Source: Deltaproteobacteria bacterium (GTDB lineage Bacteria > Desulfobacterota > Syntrophia > Syntrophales > JACQWR01). Taken from it: DNA of 64,000 nucleotides. This document shows positions 1 to 8,389 of the stretch, one piece after another (position 1 is the first letter of the stretch; each line of letters starts with the position of its first letter). The notes below the pieces were generated by a model. That model saw only the letters and a list, made by a program, of their open reading frames with translations. It was not told where the DNA came from and made no database searches. The stretch lies in contig JACQWR010000020.1 of NCBI GenBank assembly GCA_016209105.1, forward strand, positions 119,141 through 183,140, read 5' to 3'. Position numbers and translations under genes: made by a program.

Positions 1-2
1 GT

Positions 3-434
3 TTTGCCGCTGTCGGTGAAAAGATCGCCCGGCAGTTCCATGCTCGGATCATTCTCCTTGGCGGCCCGTCGGAGACAGATCTGGCCGCTCGCGTTGGAAG
101 CAGGCTCCCGTCCAATGTCACCGTTAACCTTTCAGGAAAAGTACCAGTTGATGAACTGGCCTGCCTTATCAGCCGGCTGGATTTGCTGCTCACCAACGAC
201 AGCGGACCGATGCATATTGCCGCGGCCACCAAGACCCCCGTGGTGGCCCTCTTCGGTCCGGGAGACCCCTTGCTCAATGGGCCATATACCCAGCCGGAGC
301 TATATCGGGTGATCCGTAAGGAGGTGCTCTGTGACCGCCCCTGCGGGGTAAAGCGATGTTCTCCTCTGTCATGCCTGGATCTGATTGCACCGGAAGAGGT
401 GGCAGCGGCATGTGCCGAGTTGCTGAACGGTTAA
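3..434 (+). CDS. Glycosyltransferase family 9 (heptosyltransferase-like), 3' part
   Basis: The frame is open from the left edge to a TAA at 434, giving about 143 C-terminal residues of a family whose members usually have about 350. It carries the GT9 C-terminal signature: NDSGPMHIAAA followed by TPVVALFGPGDP, which form the nucleotide-sugar pocket of ADP-heptose:LPS heptosyltransferases. The family transfers heptose or a related sugar to lipid A-core at the inner face of the cytoplasmic membrane. The next glycosyltransferase follows 31 bases downstream on the same strand, so this gene probably belongs to the surface-glycan operon. The exact acceptor sugar cannot be told from this fragment. 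The N-terminus lies outside the window. Confidence 0.85.
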   Translation, partial: FAAVGEKIARQFHARIILLGGPSETDLAARVGSRLPSNVTVNLSGKVPVDELACLISRLDLLLTNDSGPMHIAAATKTPVVALFGPGDPLLNGPYTQPELYRVIRKEVLCDRPCGVKRCSPLSCLDLIAPEEVAAACAELLNG

Positions 435-465
435 TGCACACAGGCTTGCTAAGGCACCTCCTGGC

Positions 466-1686
466 ATGAATCCTATGGGTTATAAAATTAAGGTCATCCA
501 TGTCATCACCCGTTTCGACAAGGGGGGCTCGGCGGAAAACACCTTCCTGACCGTCCGCGATCTCGATAAGGAACGTTACGATCCCGTCCTTGTCATGGGG
601 GCGTCTTCGACCGGGAATTCAGCAGATCCGGAAACTACCGCAGTGCAAGCCAATATCGCAGCCACGATCGAACATGGCGTCCGCCTGATTTCACTTGGCC
701 ACCTGGTTCGGGATCTCAGGCCTGTTTCCGACCTGATTGCCTTTTTCTCCCTGCTGAGGATCATCCGGAGCGAACGGCCCCATATCGTCCACACCCATAC
801 CTCCAAGGCAGGCATCCTGGGCAGGTGGGCGGCGTTCCTCTGCCGCGTTCCCCTCATTGTCCACACCCCGCACGGCCATGTATTCTGGGGCTACTTCGAT
901 CCATGGAAAACCCGCCTGTTCATCCTGTTGGAACGGTGGACCGCCCGGATTACCACGACCATTGTGACTCTCACACCGCAGGAGAGAGAGGATCATCTCC
1001 GTTTCCGCATCGCTCCGGAGGAGAAATTCACCGTCATCCATAGCGGTGTTGATCTGAGGCGCTTCCTCGCCGATCGGTCGCTGCCGGCCGGGACAGAGAC
1101 AGAGTTGGGGATTTCTCCGGAGGCGACGGTTGTCGGTACGGTGGGCCGCCTGACCGCCGTCAAGGGTCAGGAGGTGCTGATCCGAGCGGTATCCGAACCC
1201 ATCCGGCGGGGAGAGAGGCTCTTTCTTGTGCTCCTGGGGGAGGGCGAATTGCGACGGGAGTTGGAACAATTGACCCTCCGCCTGGGTATCGAAAAAAATG
1301 TCCGTTTTTTAGGCTGGCGCCCCGATGTGGCGCGGATTATGGCTGCCTGCGACATCGTTTGCCTTCCCTCCCACAACGAGGGGATGGGCAAGGTCCTCGT
1401 GGAGGCGATGGCGCTGGGGAAACCGATTATTGCCAGCGACATCGGCGGTATACGGGATATGGTGCATTCAGGGGAAAACGGGTTTCTCGTCCCCGTAGGG
1501 GATGTTCATGCCTGGGCCGAGGCAATCGCCCGTCTGTGCCGCGATCCGGAACGTCGCCGCAGCATGGGGGATGTCGGCAGGCAGATGGCGCCCCGTTACA
1601 GCTCGGAGGAGATGATAAAAATGATTGACCAACTGTATGGAAAATTGTTAAATAAAAACCACAGTATGAGGCCGTCTACTATTTAG
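466..1686 (+). CDS. Glycosyltransferase family 4
   Basis: This 406-residue protein has the two-domain GT-B layout of GT4 enzymes. The N-terminal Rossmann part opens with HVITRFDKGGSAENT and contains HTHTSKAGILGRWAA and HTPHGHVFWGY. The C-terminal part has VGTVGRLTAVKGQEVLI and the E-x7-E type motif PSHNEGMGKVLVEAMALGKP, which binds the nucleotide sugar. It probably adds a sugar to a lipid-linked glycan in the cytoplasm. It sits between a GT9 gene and a membrane protein in an operon that ends with a polyprenyl-phosphate sugar transferase. The start at 466 has only a weak ribosome binding site, and the ATG at 475 is an alternative. Donor and acceptor are unknown. Confidence 0.9.
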   Translation: MNPMGYKIKVIHVITRFDKGGSAENTFLTVRDLDKERYDPVLVMGASSTGNSADPETTAVQANIAATIEHGVRLISLGHLVRDLRPVSDLIAFFSLLRIIRSERPHIVHTHTSKAGILGRWAAFLCRVPLIVHTPHGHVFWGYFDPWKTRLFILLERWTARITTTIVTLTPQEREDHLRFRIAPEEKFTVIHSGVDLRRFLADRSLPAGTETELGISPEATVVGTVGRLTAVKGQEVLIRAVSEPIRRGERLFLVLLGEGELRRELEQLTLRLGIEKNVRFLGWRPDVARIMAACDIVCLPSHNEGMGKVLVEAMALGKPIIASDIGGIRDMVHSGENGFLVPVGDVHAWAEAIARLCRDPERRRSMGDVGRQMAPRYSSEEMIKMIDQLYGKLLNKNHSMRPSTI

Positions 1687-1707
1687 ATATTCATCGGAGA
1701 GCGTCCC

Positions 1708-3195
1708 ATGCATAATCCCCGTAACCGGACAAAGTTATCCCCCGTTTATAAAAGCGCCCGTCTTCTGCTCTTGGTGCTGCTCACCTCGTTTATCGTGATC
1801 GGGGGTCTTTCTGTCCCGCCGGCCATGGCCTTAGAACCGGTGCCGGCCCTCATTGACCTGCGCACAACCTTCAGCGACGGCGCATACGATCCCGATACTC
1901 TGGTACAGATGGCCGTAAATAAGGGATTCAGCGTCATCATTCTCAACGATCATGACCGGATGGTCATGGAATATGGTTTGCCGCCCTTCCGGAACATCAT
2001 CAAGAAACGGGAGGAGAGGAACTCGATCAACAGAGCCGGGGCGGACAAGTATTTGCGCATGATAGAAAGTCTTCGCAAGGTGTACCCGGACGTGGTCCTG
2101 ATCCCCGGCACGGAGAGCACCCCTTTCTATTACTGGACGGGCAGTCCGTTTACCGGAAATCTGACCGCCAATGATCACGAGCGGCGGATCCTGACGATAG
2201 GACTCGAAAAATCGGACGACTACAAAACCCTGCCCGTTCTGCACAACAGTCACTCCCAGACCGATCTCCGGACTGCGATGCCCTCACTTTTTGCCTTCGG
2301 GCTCTCCTTCCTCATCGCCCTCTACTTCCTCTTCAAGCCGGGCTGGTGGCGAATTTCCGGTGTGGGGTTGGCCATCCTCAATGCGGCGTTTTTCATCAAT
2401 ATCGTTTTCGCCCGGCCCTCTCCCTTTGATGCGTACCACGGCAAGCAGGGCGCGGCGCCGTATCAGCTGTTTATTGATGCCGTCGGTCGGAAGGGGGGGC
2501 TTACCTTCTGGAACTATCCGGAAACACGTTCCGGGGTGCGAACGCTGGGTACTGTTCGGGTCAAGACGCTTCCCTATCCCGGAATGATCCTGGAGACAAA
2601 GAATTACACCGGCTTTGCCGCTCTTTACGGGGATACGATCACCATCACGGAGCCGGGAAACGTGTGGGACGTGGTCTTAAGAGAGTATTGTCGGGGGTTC
2701 CGCGAACGCCCGCCATGGGGCATTGCCACGGCGGATTTTCACCGGGAAGGCAGTGCCGGTCAGAGCCTGGGTGATTTTCAGACCGTCCTTTGGCTTCCCG
2801 ACAAATCCCGGCAATCTGTCCTAACAGCTCTCAAAAACGGCAAGATGTACGCCTGTCGGGGCAAGTTTCCGCAGATTCCGAGACTCAACGAATTTTCCGT
2901 CTCTGCCGCTGCGCCGGATGCGGCCCCCCGGATGATTTCCGGGGACGAACTTGTTCTGGAGCGCAATCCCCGCATCCGGATTACCGTCTCCGGCTCCGCG
3001 GAGGAAAAAGAGACGGTACAGGTGCGTCTGATTCGCTCCGGTACCCTCATCCAGACCTTTACGGGAGAATTGCCCCTGAATATTGATTATACGGATACTC
3101 TGGAGACGCCGGGGGAAAAGATCTACTACCGGATGGATATGACCGGATATGGGACCATCGTCTCCAACCCGATCTTCGTGACATTTGCAAAATGA
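1708..3195 (+). CDS. Membrane-anchored PHP-like protein with degenerate metal site
   Basis: The protein has 495 residues. An N-terminal hydrophobic segment (about residues 18-40) acts as a signal or anchor. Then follows a region resembling a PHP phosphoesterase: LIDLRTTFSDGAYDPDTLVQ, then ILNDHD, a later GTEST, and ATADFHREGSAG near residue 345. In active PHP enzymes the first motif is D-x-H-x-H; here it reads DLRTT, so both N-terminal histidines are missing. Two membrane segments lie near residues 195-240, splitting the PHP-like part. It lies inside the glycan operon and overlaps the next gene by four bases (ATGA). A role in envelope glycan handling is inferred from position only. Confidence 0.6.
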   Translation: MHNPRNRTKLSPVYKSARLLLLVLLTSFIVIGGLSVPPAMALEPVPALIDLRTTFSDGAYDPDTLVQMAVNKGFSVIILNDHDRMVMEYGLPPFRNIIKKREERNSINRAGADKYLRMIESLRKVYPDVVLIPGTESTPFYYWTGSPFTGNLTANDHERRILTIGLEKSDDYKTLPVLHNSHSQTDLRTAMPSLFAFGLSFLIALYFLFKPGWWRISGVGLAILNAAFFINIVFARPSPFDAYHGKQGAAPYQLFIDAVGRKGGLTFWNYPETRSGVRTLGTVRVKTLPYPGMILETKNYTGFAALYGDTITITEPGNVWDVVLREYCRGFRERPPWGIATADFHREGSAGQSLGDFQTVLWLPDKSRQSVLTALKNGKMYACRGKFPQIPRLNEFSVSAAAPDAAPRMISGDELVLERNPRIRITVSGSAEEKETVQVRLIRSGTLIQTFTGELPLNIDYTDTLETPGEKIYYRMDMTGYGTIVSNPIFVTFAK

Positions 3196-3884
3196 TCGTC
3201 GCCGTCCATCAACCCCAGTACCTGCCCTGGCTCGGTTATTTCGCAAAGATGGATCGCGCCGATGTCTTTGTCCTGCTCGATACGGTCCAGTTTAAAAAGA
3301 ACGAGTGGCAGAACCGCAACCGGATCAAGACGGCCGACGGTTGGCAATGGCTGACCGTGCCGGTGACCTATACCTTTCCGCAACGAATCTATGAGGTGGC
3401 CGTCAACAATCGGGACCGCTGGCAGCATAAACAGCGGCAGGCCATTGTTTCCAACTACCGGAAGGCCCCGTGGTGGGAGAGTCTTGTCCCCTTTATTGAG
3501 GAGATACTGACCCCGCAATGGGACGGCCTCGCCTCGCTGAACATCCATGCCGTCAAGAGACTGGCCGAGATCCTGGGGATTGAAACCCCGCTGTACGTCG
3601 CCTCGAAACTCCCGGCATTTCCCGATGATCCGGACGAACGGTTGATCGCCATCACGAAGCACTTTGGGGCGGATACCTACCTGGCCGGCGGCGGCGGCCG
3701 GAGCTATATGGATCTGCGTCGGTATGAACAAAACAGCATAGAAGTCATTTTTCAGGAGTACCACCATCCGGTATACGGACAGTTGTTCGGTCCTTTTGAA
3801 CCGTTCATGTCGGTCGTGGACCTGATGTTCAATCACGGCAAGGAGAGCCTGAGCATTCTGAGAGCGGGGGGAGGTAAGGGATGA
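3192..3884 (+). CDS. WbqC family protein
   Basis: The 230-residue protein begins MIVAVHQPQYLPWLGYFAKM and continues with DVFVLLDTVQFKKNEWQNRN, the opening hallmark of the WbqC-like family (PF08889), which is found in O-antigen and other surface-polysaccharide clusters. The biochemical role of the family is not well settled; members have been linked to modified amino-sugar synthesis. The start codon overlaps the upstream stop (ATGA) and the stop overlaps the start of the PIG-L gene, so translation is coupled along the operon. Length is normal for the family. The family assignment is secure and the function is open. Confidence 0.85.
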   Translation: MIVAVHQPQYLPWLGYFAKMDRADVFVLLDTVQFKKNEWQNRNRIKTADGWQWLTVPVTYTFPQRIYEVAVNNRDRWQHKQRQAIVSNYRKAPWWESLVPFIEEILTPQWDGLASLNIHAVKRLAEILGIETPLYVASKLPAFPDDPDERLIAITKHFGADTYLAGGGGRSYMDLRRYEQNSIEVIFQEYHHPVYGQLFGPFEPFMSVVDLMFNHGKESLSILRAGGGKG

Positions 3885-4510
3885 AGATTTTAGCCATCGG
3901 CGCCCATCCGGACGACATTGAGGCCGGTTGCGCGGGGACACTGGCCAAATACGCGCGGAACGGCCATGACGTCTACCTGCTCGTCATGACCGAAGGCGGC
4001 ATGGGCGGGGAAAGCGCGATCAGAAAAAGGGAGCAAACGCGGTCGGCGAAGCTCCTCAAACCCTGTAAAGTAATCTGGGGCGGGTATAAGGATACGCTGC
4101 TGTCGCCCCATATGAACCAGATGGTGCATGAGATCGAAGCCGTTCTGAAGGAGATTGCCCCCGACTTCATTTTCGTTCATTACGAGGAGGATACCCACCA
4201 GGATCATCGCGCCCTTGCCAAGGCAACGATCTCTGCCACGCGCTACATCCAGAACGTCCTCTTCTACGAGGGACCGACGACCCAAAACTTCTCCCCCGCC
4301 GTCTTCGTGGACATCAGGGAGACACTCGATGTGAAATTAGCTACCCTCCTGGCGCACCATTCCCAGGTGCAAAAGACCAACATCGAGGGGCTGGCCATCA
4401 CGGACATCGTCCGCTCCACCGCCGTCTTTCGCGGCATCCAGGGCAGGGTGCAGCTTGCGGAGGCATTTGTCCCCCTGCGTCTGTTCATCAATGTCGCTGA
4501 GTTTATATGA
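3881..4510 (+). CDS. PIG-L family deacetylase
   Basis: This 209-residue enzyme has the zinc site of PIG-L/LmbE deacetylases: AIGAHPDDIEAGC near the N-terminus (the AHPDD motif) and HYEEDTHQDHRA near residue 110, which supplies the remaining histidine ligand. The family removes N-acetyl groups from GlcNAc-type sugars. Stop and start codons overlap those of both neighbours (ATGA), placing it in the glycan operon between WbqC-like and DegT-like genes. Together with the aminotransferase this suggests an unusual amino sugar is built and trimmed here, but the substrate is inferred. Confidence 0.88.
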   Translation: MKILAIGAHPDDIEAGCAGTLAKYARNGHDVYLLVMTEGGMGGESAIRKREQTRSAKLLKPCKVIWGGYKDTLLSPHMNQMVHEIEAVLKEIAPDFIFVHYEEDTHQDHRALAKATISATRYIQNVLFYEGPTTQNFSPAVFVDIRETLDVKLATLLAHHSQVQKTNIEGLAITDIVRSTAVFRGIQGRVQLAEAFVPLRLFINVAEFI

Positions 4511-5544
4511 TCCCCCATTCCCGTCCCACCATTGATCACGAAGAGGCCGCTGCCGTTGCCGCTATTCTGGATTCCGGACAGGTTTCCCAGGGAGAAGAGG
4601 TTCTTCGGTTCGAAACGGCCTTAGCCTCGCTGATCGGCGTGGGCGGGGCCGTGGCGGTCAGCTCCGGCACGGCCGCCCTTCACTTAGTCCTGCTGGCTCT
4701 CGACATTGGCGAGGACGACGAAGTCGTGATCCCCAGTTTTGTCTGTCCGGCCCTCCTCAATGCGATCCGCTATGTTCGGGCGGCGCCGGTCCTGGCCGAT
4801 ATCAACCGGGAAACCTTCAATGTGGATGTCCAGGACATTAAACGGCGTCTGACGCACAAGACGCGGGCCGTCATTGTTCCCCACCTGTTTGGCCTGCCGG
4901 CGGATATCCGGGAAATCGTCGCCTTGGGGATCCCCGTCATCGAGGATTGCGCCCAATCCCTCGGAAGTTGCTATGAGGGGGCGCCAACCGGGAGCTTCGG
5001 CGCAGTGTCCGTTTTTTCCTTCTATGCCACCAAGGTCATCTGCACCGGCGAGGGGGGCATGATCGCGGCAAACGATGCGCGCTTGCTGGAAAAAATACGA
5101 GATGTGCGCGACTACGACGAAAAGGACGACGCGCGCCTGCGTTACAACTACAAGCTGACGGATATGCAGGCGGCCATGGGACTCGCGCAGCTCCGCAAAC
5201 TGCCGTCTTTGATAGGGCGCCGCCGGGCAATCGCCGGTCGGTATCACGACGTTCTTCAAGAGAGCCGCTCCTCTCTCCCGATCTGTCCTTCCGATCGTGA
5301 ACATATCTATTACCGTTACGTCATCCGGACGGAACGCCTTCCGGAGCTTCTCGCTGCCGGCCGAGAGGCGGGCATCGCCTATCGAAGGCCGGTTTTCAAG
5401 CCCCTCCACCATTACCTCGGGATGACCGGTTATCCCGAGACCGATACGGTATTTCTCAGTGCCGTTTCTCTCCCCATCTTTCCTACGTTAAGCGATGCAG
5501 ACGTGAAGACCATCCTTGGGCATGTCCAGTCAATCCTGAAATGA
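4507..5544 (+). CDS. DegT/DnrJ/EryC1/StrS family PLP aminotransferase
   Basis: The 345-residue protein is a sugar aminotransferase of the DegT family. It has VAVSSGTAALHLVLLAL for cofactor phosphate binding, VIPSFVCPALLNAI, VIEDCAQSLGS for the pyridine-ring aspartate, and the PLP lysine at about residue 176 in SFYATKVICTGEGG. The family transfers an amino group to a keto group of a nucleotide-linked sugar in the cytoplasm. It is a little shorter than the usual 360-390 residues. The start overlaps the PIG-L stop by four bases. Whether it makes a 3-amino or 4-amino sugar cannot be told from the sequence. Confidence 0.9.
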   Translation: MIPHSRPTIDHEEAAAVAAILDSGQVSQGEEVLRFETALASLIGVGGAVAVSSGTAALHLVLLALDIGEDDEVVIPSFVCPALLNAIRYVRAAPVLADINRETFNVDVQDIKRRLTHKTRAVIVPHLFGLPADIREIVALGIPVIEDCAQSLGSCYEGAPTGSFGAVSVFSFYATKVICTGEGGMIAANDARLLEKIRDVRDYDEKDDARLRYNYKLTDMQAAMGLAQLRKLPSLIGRRRAIAGRYHDVLQESRSSLPICPSDREHIYYRYVIRTERLPELLAAGREAGIAYRRPVFKPLHHYLGMTGYPETDTVFLSAVSLPIFPTLSDADVKTILGHVQSILK

Positions 5545-5554
5545 GGTGAACGGT

Positions 5555-6709
5555 ATGTTCTTCCGAGACAATTGGTGGAAGGTTTCTTTCCGGCGGATCT
5601 TCTGGCTCTTGGCGCTGATCCTTTTCTTTCTGCTTCTCCTTCCCCTCGTCCGTCAGTTCTTCTTCGCACGGATCGGCCGCTGGCTGTATATCCTTCTTTT
5701 TGCCGCCTCCACCTCCGCCCTGCTTACGCCGATCATGATGGTCGTCGCCACGAAGGTCGGTATTGTTGATACCCCCGGCGGTCGGAAGATCCACACCAGG
5801 GTCACTCCCCTGCTCGGCGGCGTGGCCATTATCATCTCCTTTATTTCCGCACTCCTGGCGAATATGATCTTGGACGCCCGCGCCATCGCCCTGATTGCCG
5901 GAGGCACTCTCGTGGCGATCATCGGGCTTATTGACGACTGGAAAAATATCCCAGCCCGCTATAAGTTTATTATCCAGGTCGTCGTTGTCTTCCTCCTGAT
6001 CCGTTCCGGGATCATCCTCGATCTCTTCCCAGACAAGACAATCGGGGGTTATCTCCTCAACGCCCTGTTTACCATTGTCTGGATCGTGGGTCTGACCAAT
6101 GCAATGAACTTCATTGACGGCATGGACGGTCTGGCCACCGGCGTGAGCGCGATCATCTCCCTCTTTATGGGGATTGTGGCCTTTCAGACCGATCAGCCGT
6201 TCATGGGCTGGATCGCTATCGCTATGCTGGGAAGCTGCCTCGGTTTCCTCCCCTTCAATTTCAGTCTGAACAAGCAGGCGGCGATCTTCCTGGGCGACGC
6301 CGGCAGCACCTTCCTCGGGTTCGTCCTTTCGGCCCTGGCAATCAAGGCCACCTGGGCGGACAACAATCCCATCGTCTCCTTCGCCACCCCGGTTCTCATT
6401 TTCTGGGTCATGATCTTCGACATGGTCTATATCACCGTAGAGCGCATCATCACCGGCAAGGTGAAAAGCTTCCATGATTGGATTGAGTATGTGGGCACCG
6501 ATCATATCCATCACCGCCTTCTCGCCGTTTTTGGCGACCGGAGAAAGGCGGTCTCTTTCATCTTTTTTATCTGCGCCACCCTCGGCATCAGCGCCATCAC
6601 CCTGCGCAACGCCCGTCCCATTGACGGAGTCCTTACCGTAGTGCAGGCCTTCCTGATCACCATCATCGTTTCCATTCTCGAATATTCCGGCAGGAATCAC
6701 ACGAATTGA
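5555..6709 (+). CDS. Polyprenyl-phosphate HexNAc-1-phosphate transferase (WecA/MraY family)
   Basis: This is a 384-residue integral membrane protein with about eleven hydrophobic segments. It holds the family motifs IIGLIDDWKNI, NAMNFIDGMDG and FLGDAGSTFLGF plus a late HIHHRL, matching the UDP-GlcNAc:undecaprenyl-phosphate GlcNAc-1-phosphate transferase family. Such enzymes load the first sugar phosphate onto the lipid carrier and so start O-antigen or capsule units. The ATG at 5555 is chosen because GAGGTG lies six bases upstream; the GTG at 5546 is too close to the previous stop. It ends the glycan operon. Substrate choice (GlcNAc or another HexNAc) is not determined. Confidence 0.9.
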   Translation: MFFRDNWWKVSFRRIFWLLALILFFLLLLPLVRQFFFARIGRWLYILLFAASTSALLTPIMMVVATKVGIVDTPGGRKIHTRVTPLLGGVAIIISFISALLANMILDARAIALIAGGTLVAIIGLIDDWKNIPARYKFIIQVVVVFLLIRSGIILDLFPDKTIGGYLLNALFTIVWIVGLTNAMNFIDGMDGLATGVSAIISLFMGIVAFQTDQPFMGWIAIAMLGSCLGFLPFNFSLNKQAAIFLGDAGSTFLGFVLSALAIKATWADNNPIVSFATPVLIFWVMIFDMVYITVERIITGKVKSFHDWIEYVGTDHIHHRLLAVFGDRRKAVSFIFFICATLGISAITLRNARPIDGVLTVVQAFLITIIVSILEYSGRNHTN

Positions 6710-6818
6710 GCGGGGGCGCCACCGAAACCCCGCCCTTTGAGCGGGGTTAGGGGCGCAATGAAAAAAATAACCATTCCTTACCGGGAAGCTCCATTCTTTT
6801 GGCGGGGAGCTTCAATTC
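6710..6818. repeat. Dispersed ~105-base intergenic repeat, copy 1
   Basis: This segment follows the glycan operon and matches 30317-30427 closely over its full length. Shared blocks are a GC-rich hairpin (CCCCGCC...GCGGGG), then TGAAAAAAATAA-like sequence, CCTT-CCGGGAAGC and GCGGGGAGCTTCA. Both copies start directly after a stop codon. It may double as a terminator, though no clear T-run follows. It is not coding. Confidence 0.6.
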
Positions 6819-6875
6819 GGCAGCGAGCGCACTCCCCGTGGCTTGCCACGGGGTAAGCGAGCGAATAAGGGACAA
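6819..6875. repeat. REP-like palindrome
   Basis: GGCAGCGAGCGCACTCCCCG leads into a perfect hairpin CCCCGTGGC-TTGCC-ACGGGG and then GCGAGCGAATAAGG. The GGCAGCGAGCGCATTCCC core recurs near 28014, 38445, 40983 and 52447. The rest of the 6876-7006 gap holds no recognisable feature. Confidence 0.6.
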
Positions 6876-7006
6876 TAACGTTCCTTGGGAATCGGAGCTC
6901 CTCCGCAGCGTGTTCAAGGAGAGCTTCGAACGTCGAGGCGCGTCTATGGAAGGGGTCTGTGCCTGCGGTCTTTGCAGCGGCACGAGCGGCATCATCAGTG
7001 CCGGAA

Positions 7007-8365
7007 TCACCGCGGATATTTTTTCATGATCTCCTCCAGAATCCCTTCTATCAGGGCTTGTATGGCCTGAAGCCGCTCCTCGGTTGCCGCTTCGAAACGG
7101 AGCACCAGAACAGGCTGGGTGTTGGATGCCCGAATGAGCCCCCAGCCGTCTGCAAAGAGAATGCGCACGCCGTCCACGGTAATGACGTTGAACCTTTTTC
7201 GGAAATGATCCCGGATTTCCTCTACGACCTGAAACTTTATCCCGTCGGGGCAATCCCGCCGGATCTCCGGTGTTGAATAGGTGCGGGGGACGTCGGAAAG
7301 GATTTCGCTGATTCTTCGTCCGGTTCGCGAGATGATCTCCAGGAGACGGGCGGAAGCGTAAATGGCGTCATCGTAGCCGAAATATCGGTCGGCGAAGAAC
7401 AGGTGACCGCTCATCTCGCCTGCGAGCAGCGCCTTTTCCTCCTTCATTTTGCCCTTGATCAGGGAATGTCCCGCCTTCCCCATGATCGGCTTTCCTCCAT
7501 GGGCCTTGATATCGTCGTAGAGTTTCTGGGAGCACTTCACTTCCCCGATGATTGCCGCGCCGGGATGTTCCTGAAGAATGAACCGTGAGAAGAGGAGCAG
7601 CAACTCATCACCCCAGAGGATCTCGCCGCGATCGGTGATGACGCCGAGCCGGTCTGCGTCGCCGTCGTAGGCAATGCCCACGTCGGCTTTTTTCTCCAGC
7701 ACAAGGGCTTTCAATTCGGTGAGATTCTCCGGGATGGTCGGGTCGGGGAAGTGGTGGGGGAAACGGCCGTCCGGATTGCAGTAAATGTCCGTCACGCGGC
7801 ATCCAAAGCGCCGGAAGAGGGGCAGGGCGAACAATCCCCCTACGCCATTGCCCCCGTCAATAACGATATTCAGGTCTTTGCCGATTGTTACAGTATTGAA
7901 CAGGTAATCCTCGTAGGCTTTCGATACGTCGTCCCTGCTCGTTTTCCCCTTGCCCGACGCATATCCCCCCTGTTCCATTATTTTTCTCAGTTCCTGGATG
8001 TCTTCTCCGTAAATGGTGTCGGGACCGATACAGATTTTGAAACCGTTGAATTCGGGCGGATTGTGGCTTCCCGTAACCATGACGCCGCCACCCGCGCCCA
8101 GGTGCCGAATGGAAAAATAGAGCAGGGGGGTGGCCGAGAGGCCGATGTCTATAACATCCACGCCCGCGGAGACGATGCCCTCCCGGAGAAGTTTTTGATA
8201 GGATTCCGAGCTCAGCCGACAGTCCCTGCCGGCTGTCATTGTCTGGATTCCCGTCCGGGCGGCAAACGTGCCGATAGCTCGTCCCAGATCGCGGACAAAA
8301 TCCGGCGTCAAATCCCGGTTCACGATGCCCCGGACATCGTATTCTCTGAATACCTCCCTGTTCAT
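7007..8365 (-). CDS. Phosphomannomutase/phosphoglucomutase
   Basis: This roughly 452-residue enzyme belongs to the alpha-D-phosphohexomutase superfamily. It begins with REYDVRGIVNRDLTPDF. It has the phosphoserine loop VTGSHNPPEFNGFK, the magnesium loop AYDGDADRLGVI, the sugar-binding GEMSGHLFF and the C-terminal phosphate loop RASNTQPVLVLRFEA. It interconverts hexose 1- and 6-phosphates to feed nucleotide-sugar synthesis, fitting the adjacent glycan operon. The ATG at 8365 follows GGA-type bases better than the GTG at 8377, which would add four residues. It lies about 20 bases after the acetyl-CoA hydrolase gene on the same strand, so the two are probably cotranscribed. Confidence 0.92.
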   Translation of the reverse strand: MNREVFREYDVRGIVNRDLTPDFVRDLGRAIGTFAARTGIQTMTAGRDCRLSSESYQKLLREGIVSAGVDVIDIGLSATPLLYFSIRHLGAGGGVMVTGSHNPPEFNGFKICIGPDTIYGEDIQELRKIMEQGGYASGKGKTSRDDVSKAYEDYLFNTVTIGKDLNIVIDGGNGVGGLFALPLFRRFGCRVTDIYCNPDGRFPHHFPDPTIPENLTELKALVLEKKADVGIAYDGDADRLGVITDRGEILWGDELLLLFSRFILQEHPGAAIIGEVKCSQKLYDDIKAHGGKPIMGKAGHSLIKGKMKEEKALLAGEMSGHLFFADRYFGYDDAIYASARLLEIISRTGRRISEILSDVPRTYSTPEIRRDCPDGIKFQVVEEIRDHFRKRFNVITVDGVRILFADGWGLIRASNTQPVLVLRFEAATEERLQAIQALIEGILEEIMKKYPR

Positions 8366-8389
8366 TCGCTGTTCCACAGTAAGCGGCGC

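Noticed and set aside
5483..6700. A 405-codon open frame on the minus strand opposite the WecA/MraY-like gene
   Set aside because: Its product is low-complexity, rich in Asp, Gly and His, with no domain. The plus-strand frame has clear family motifs and a ribosome binding site.
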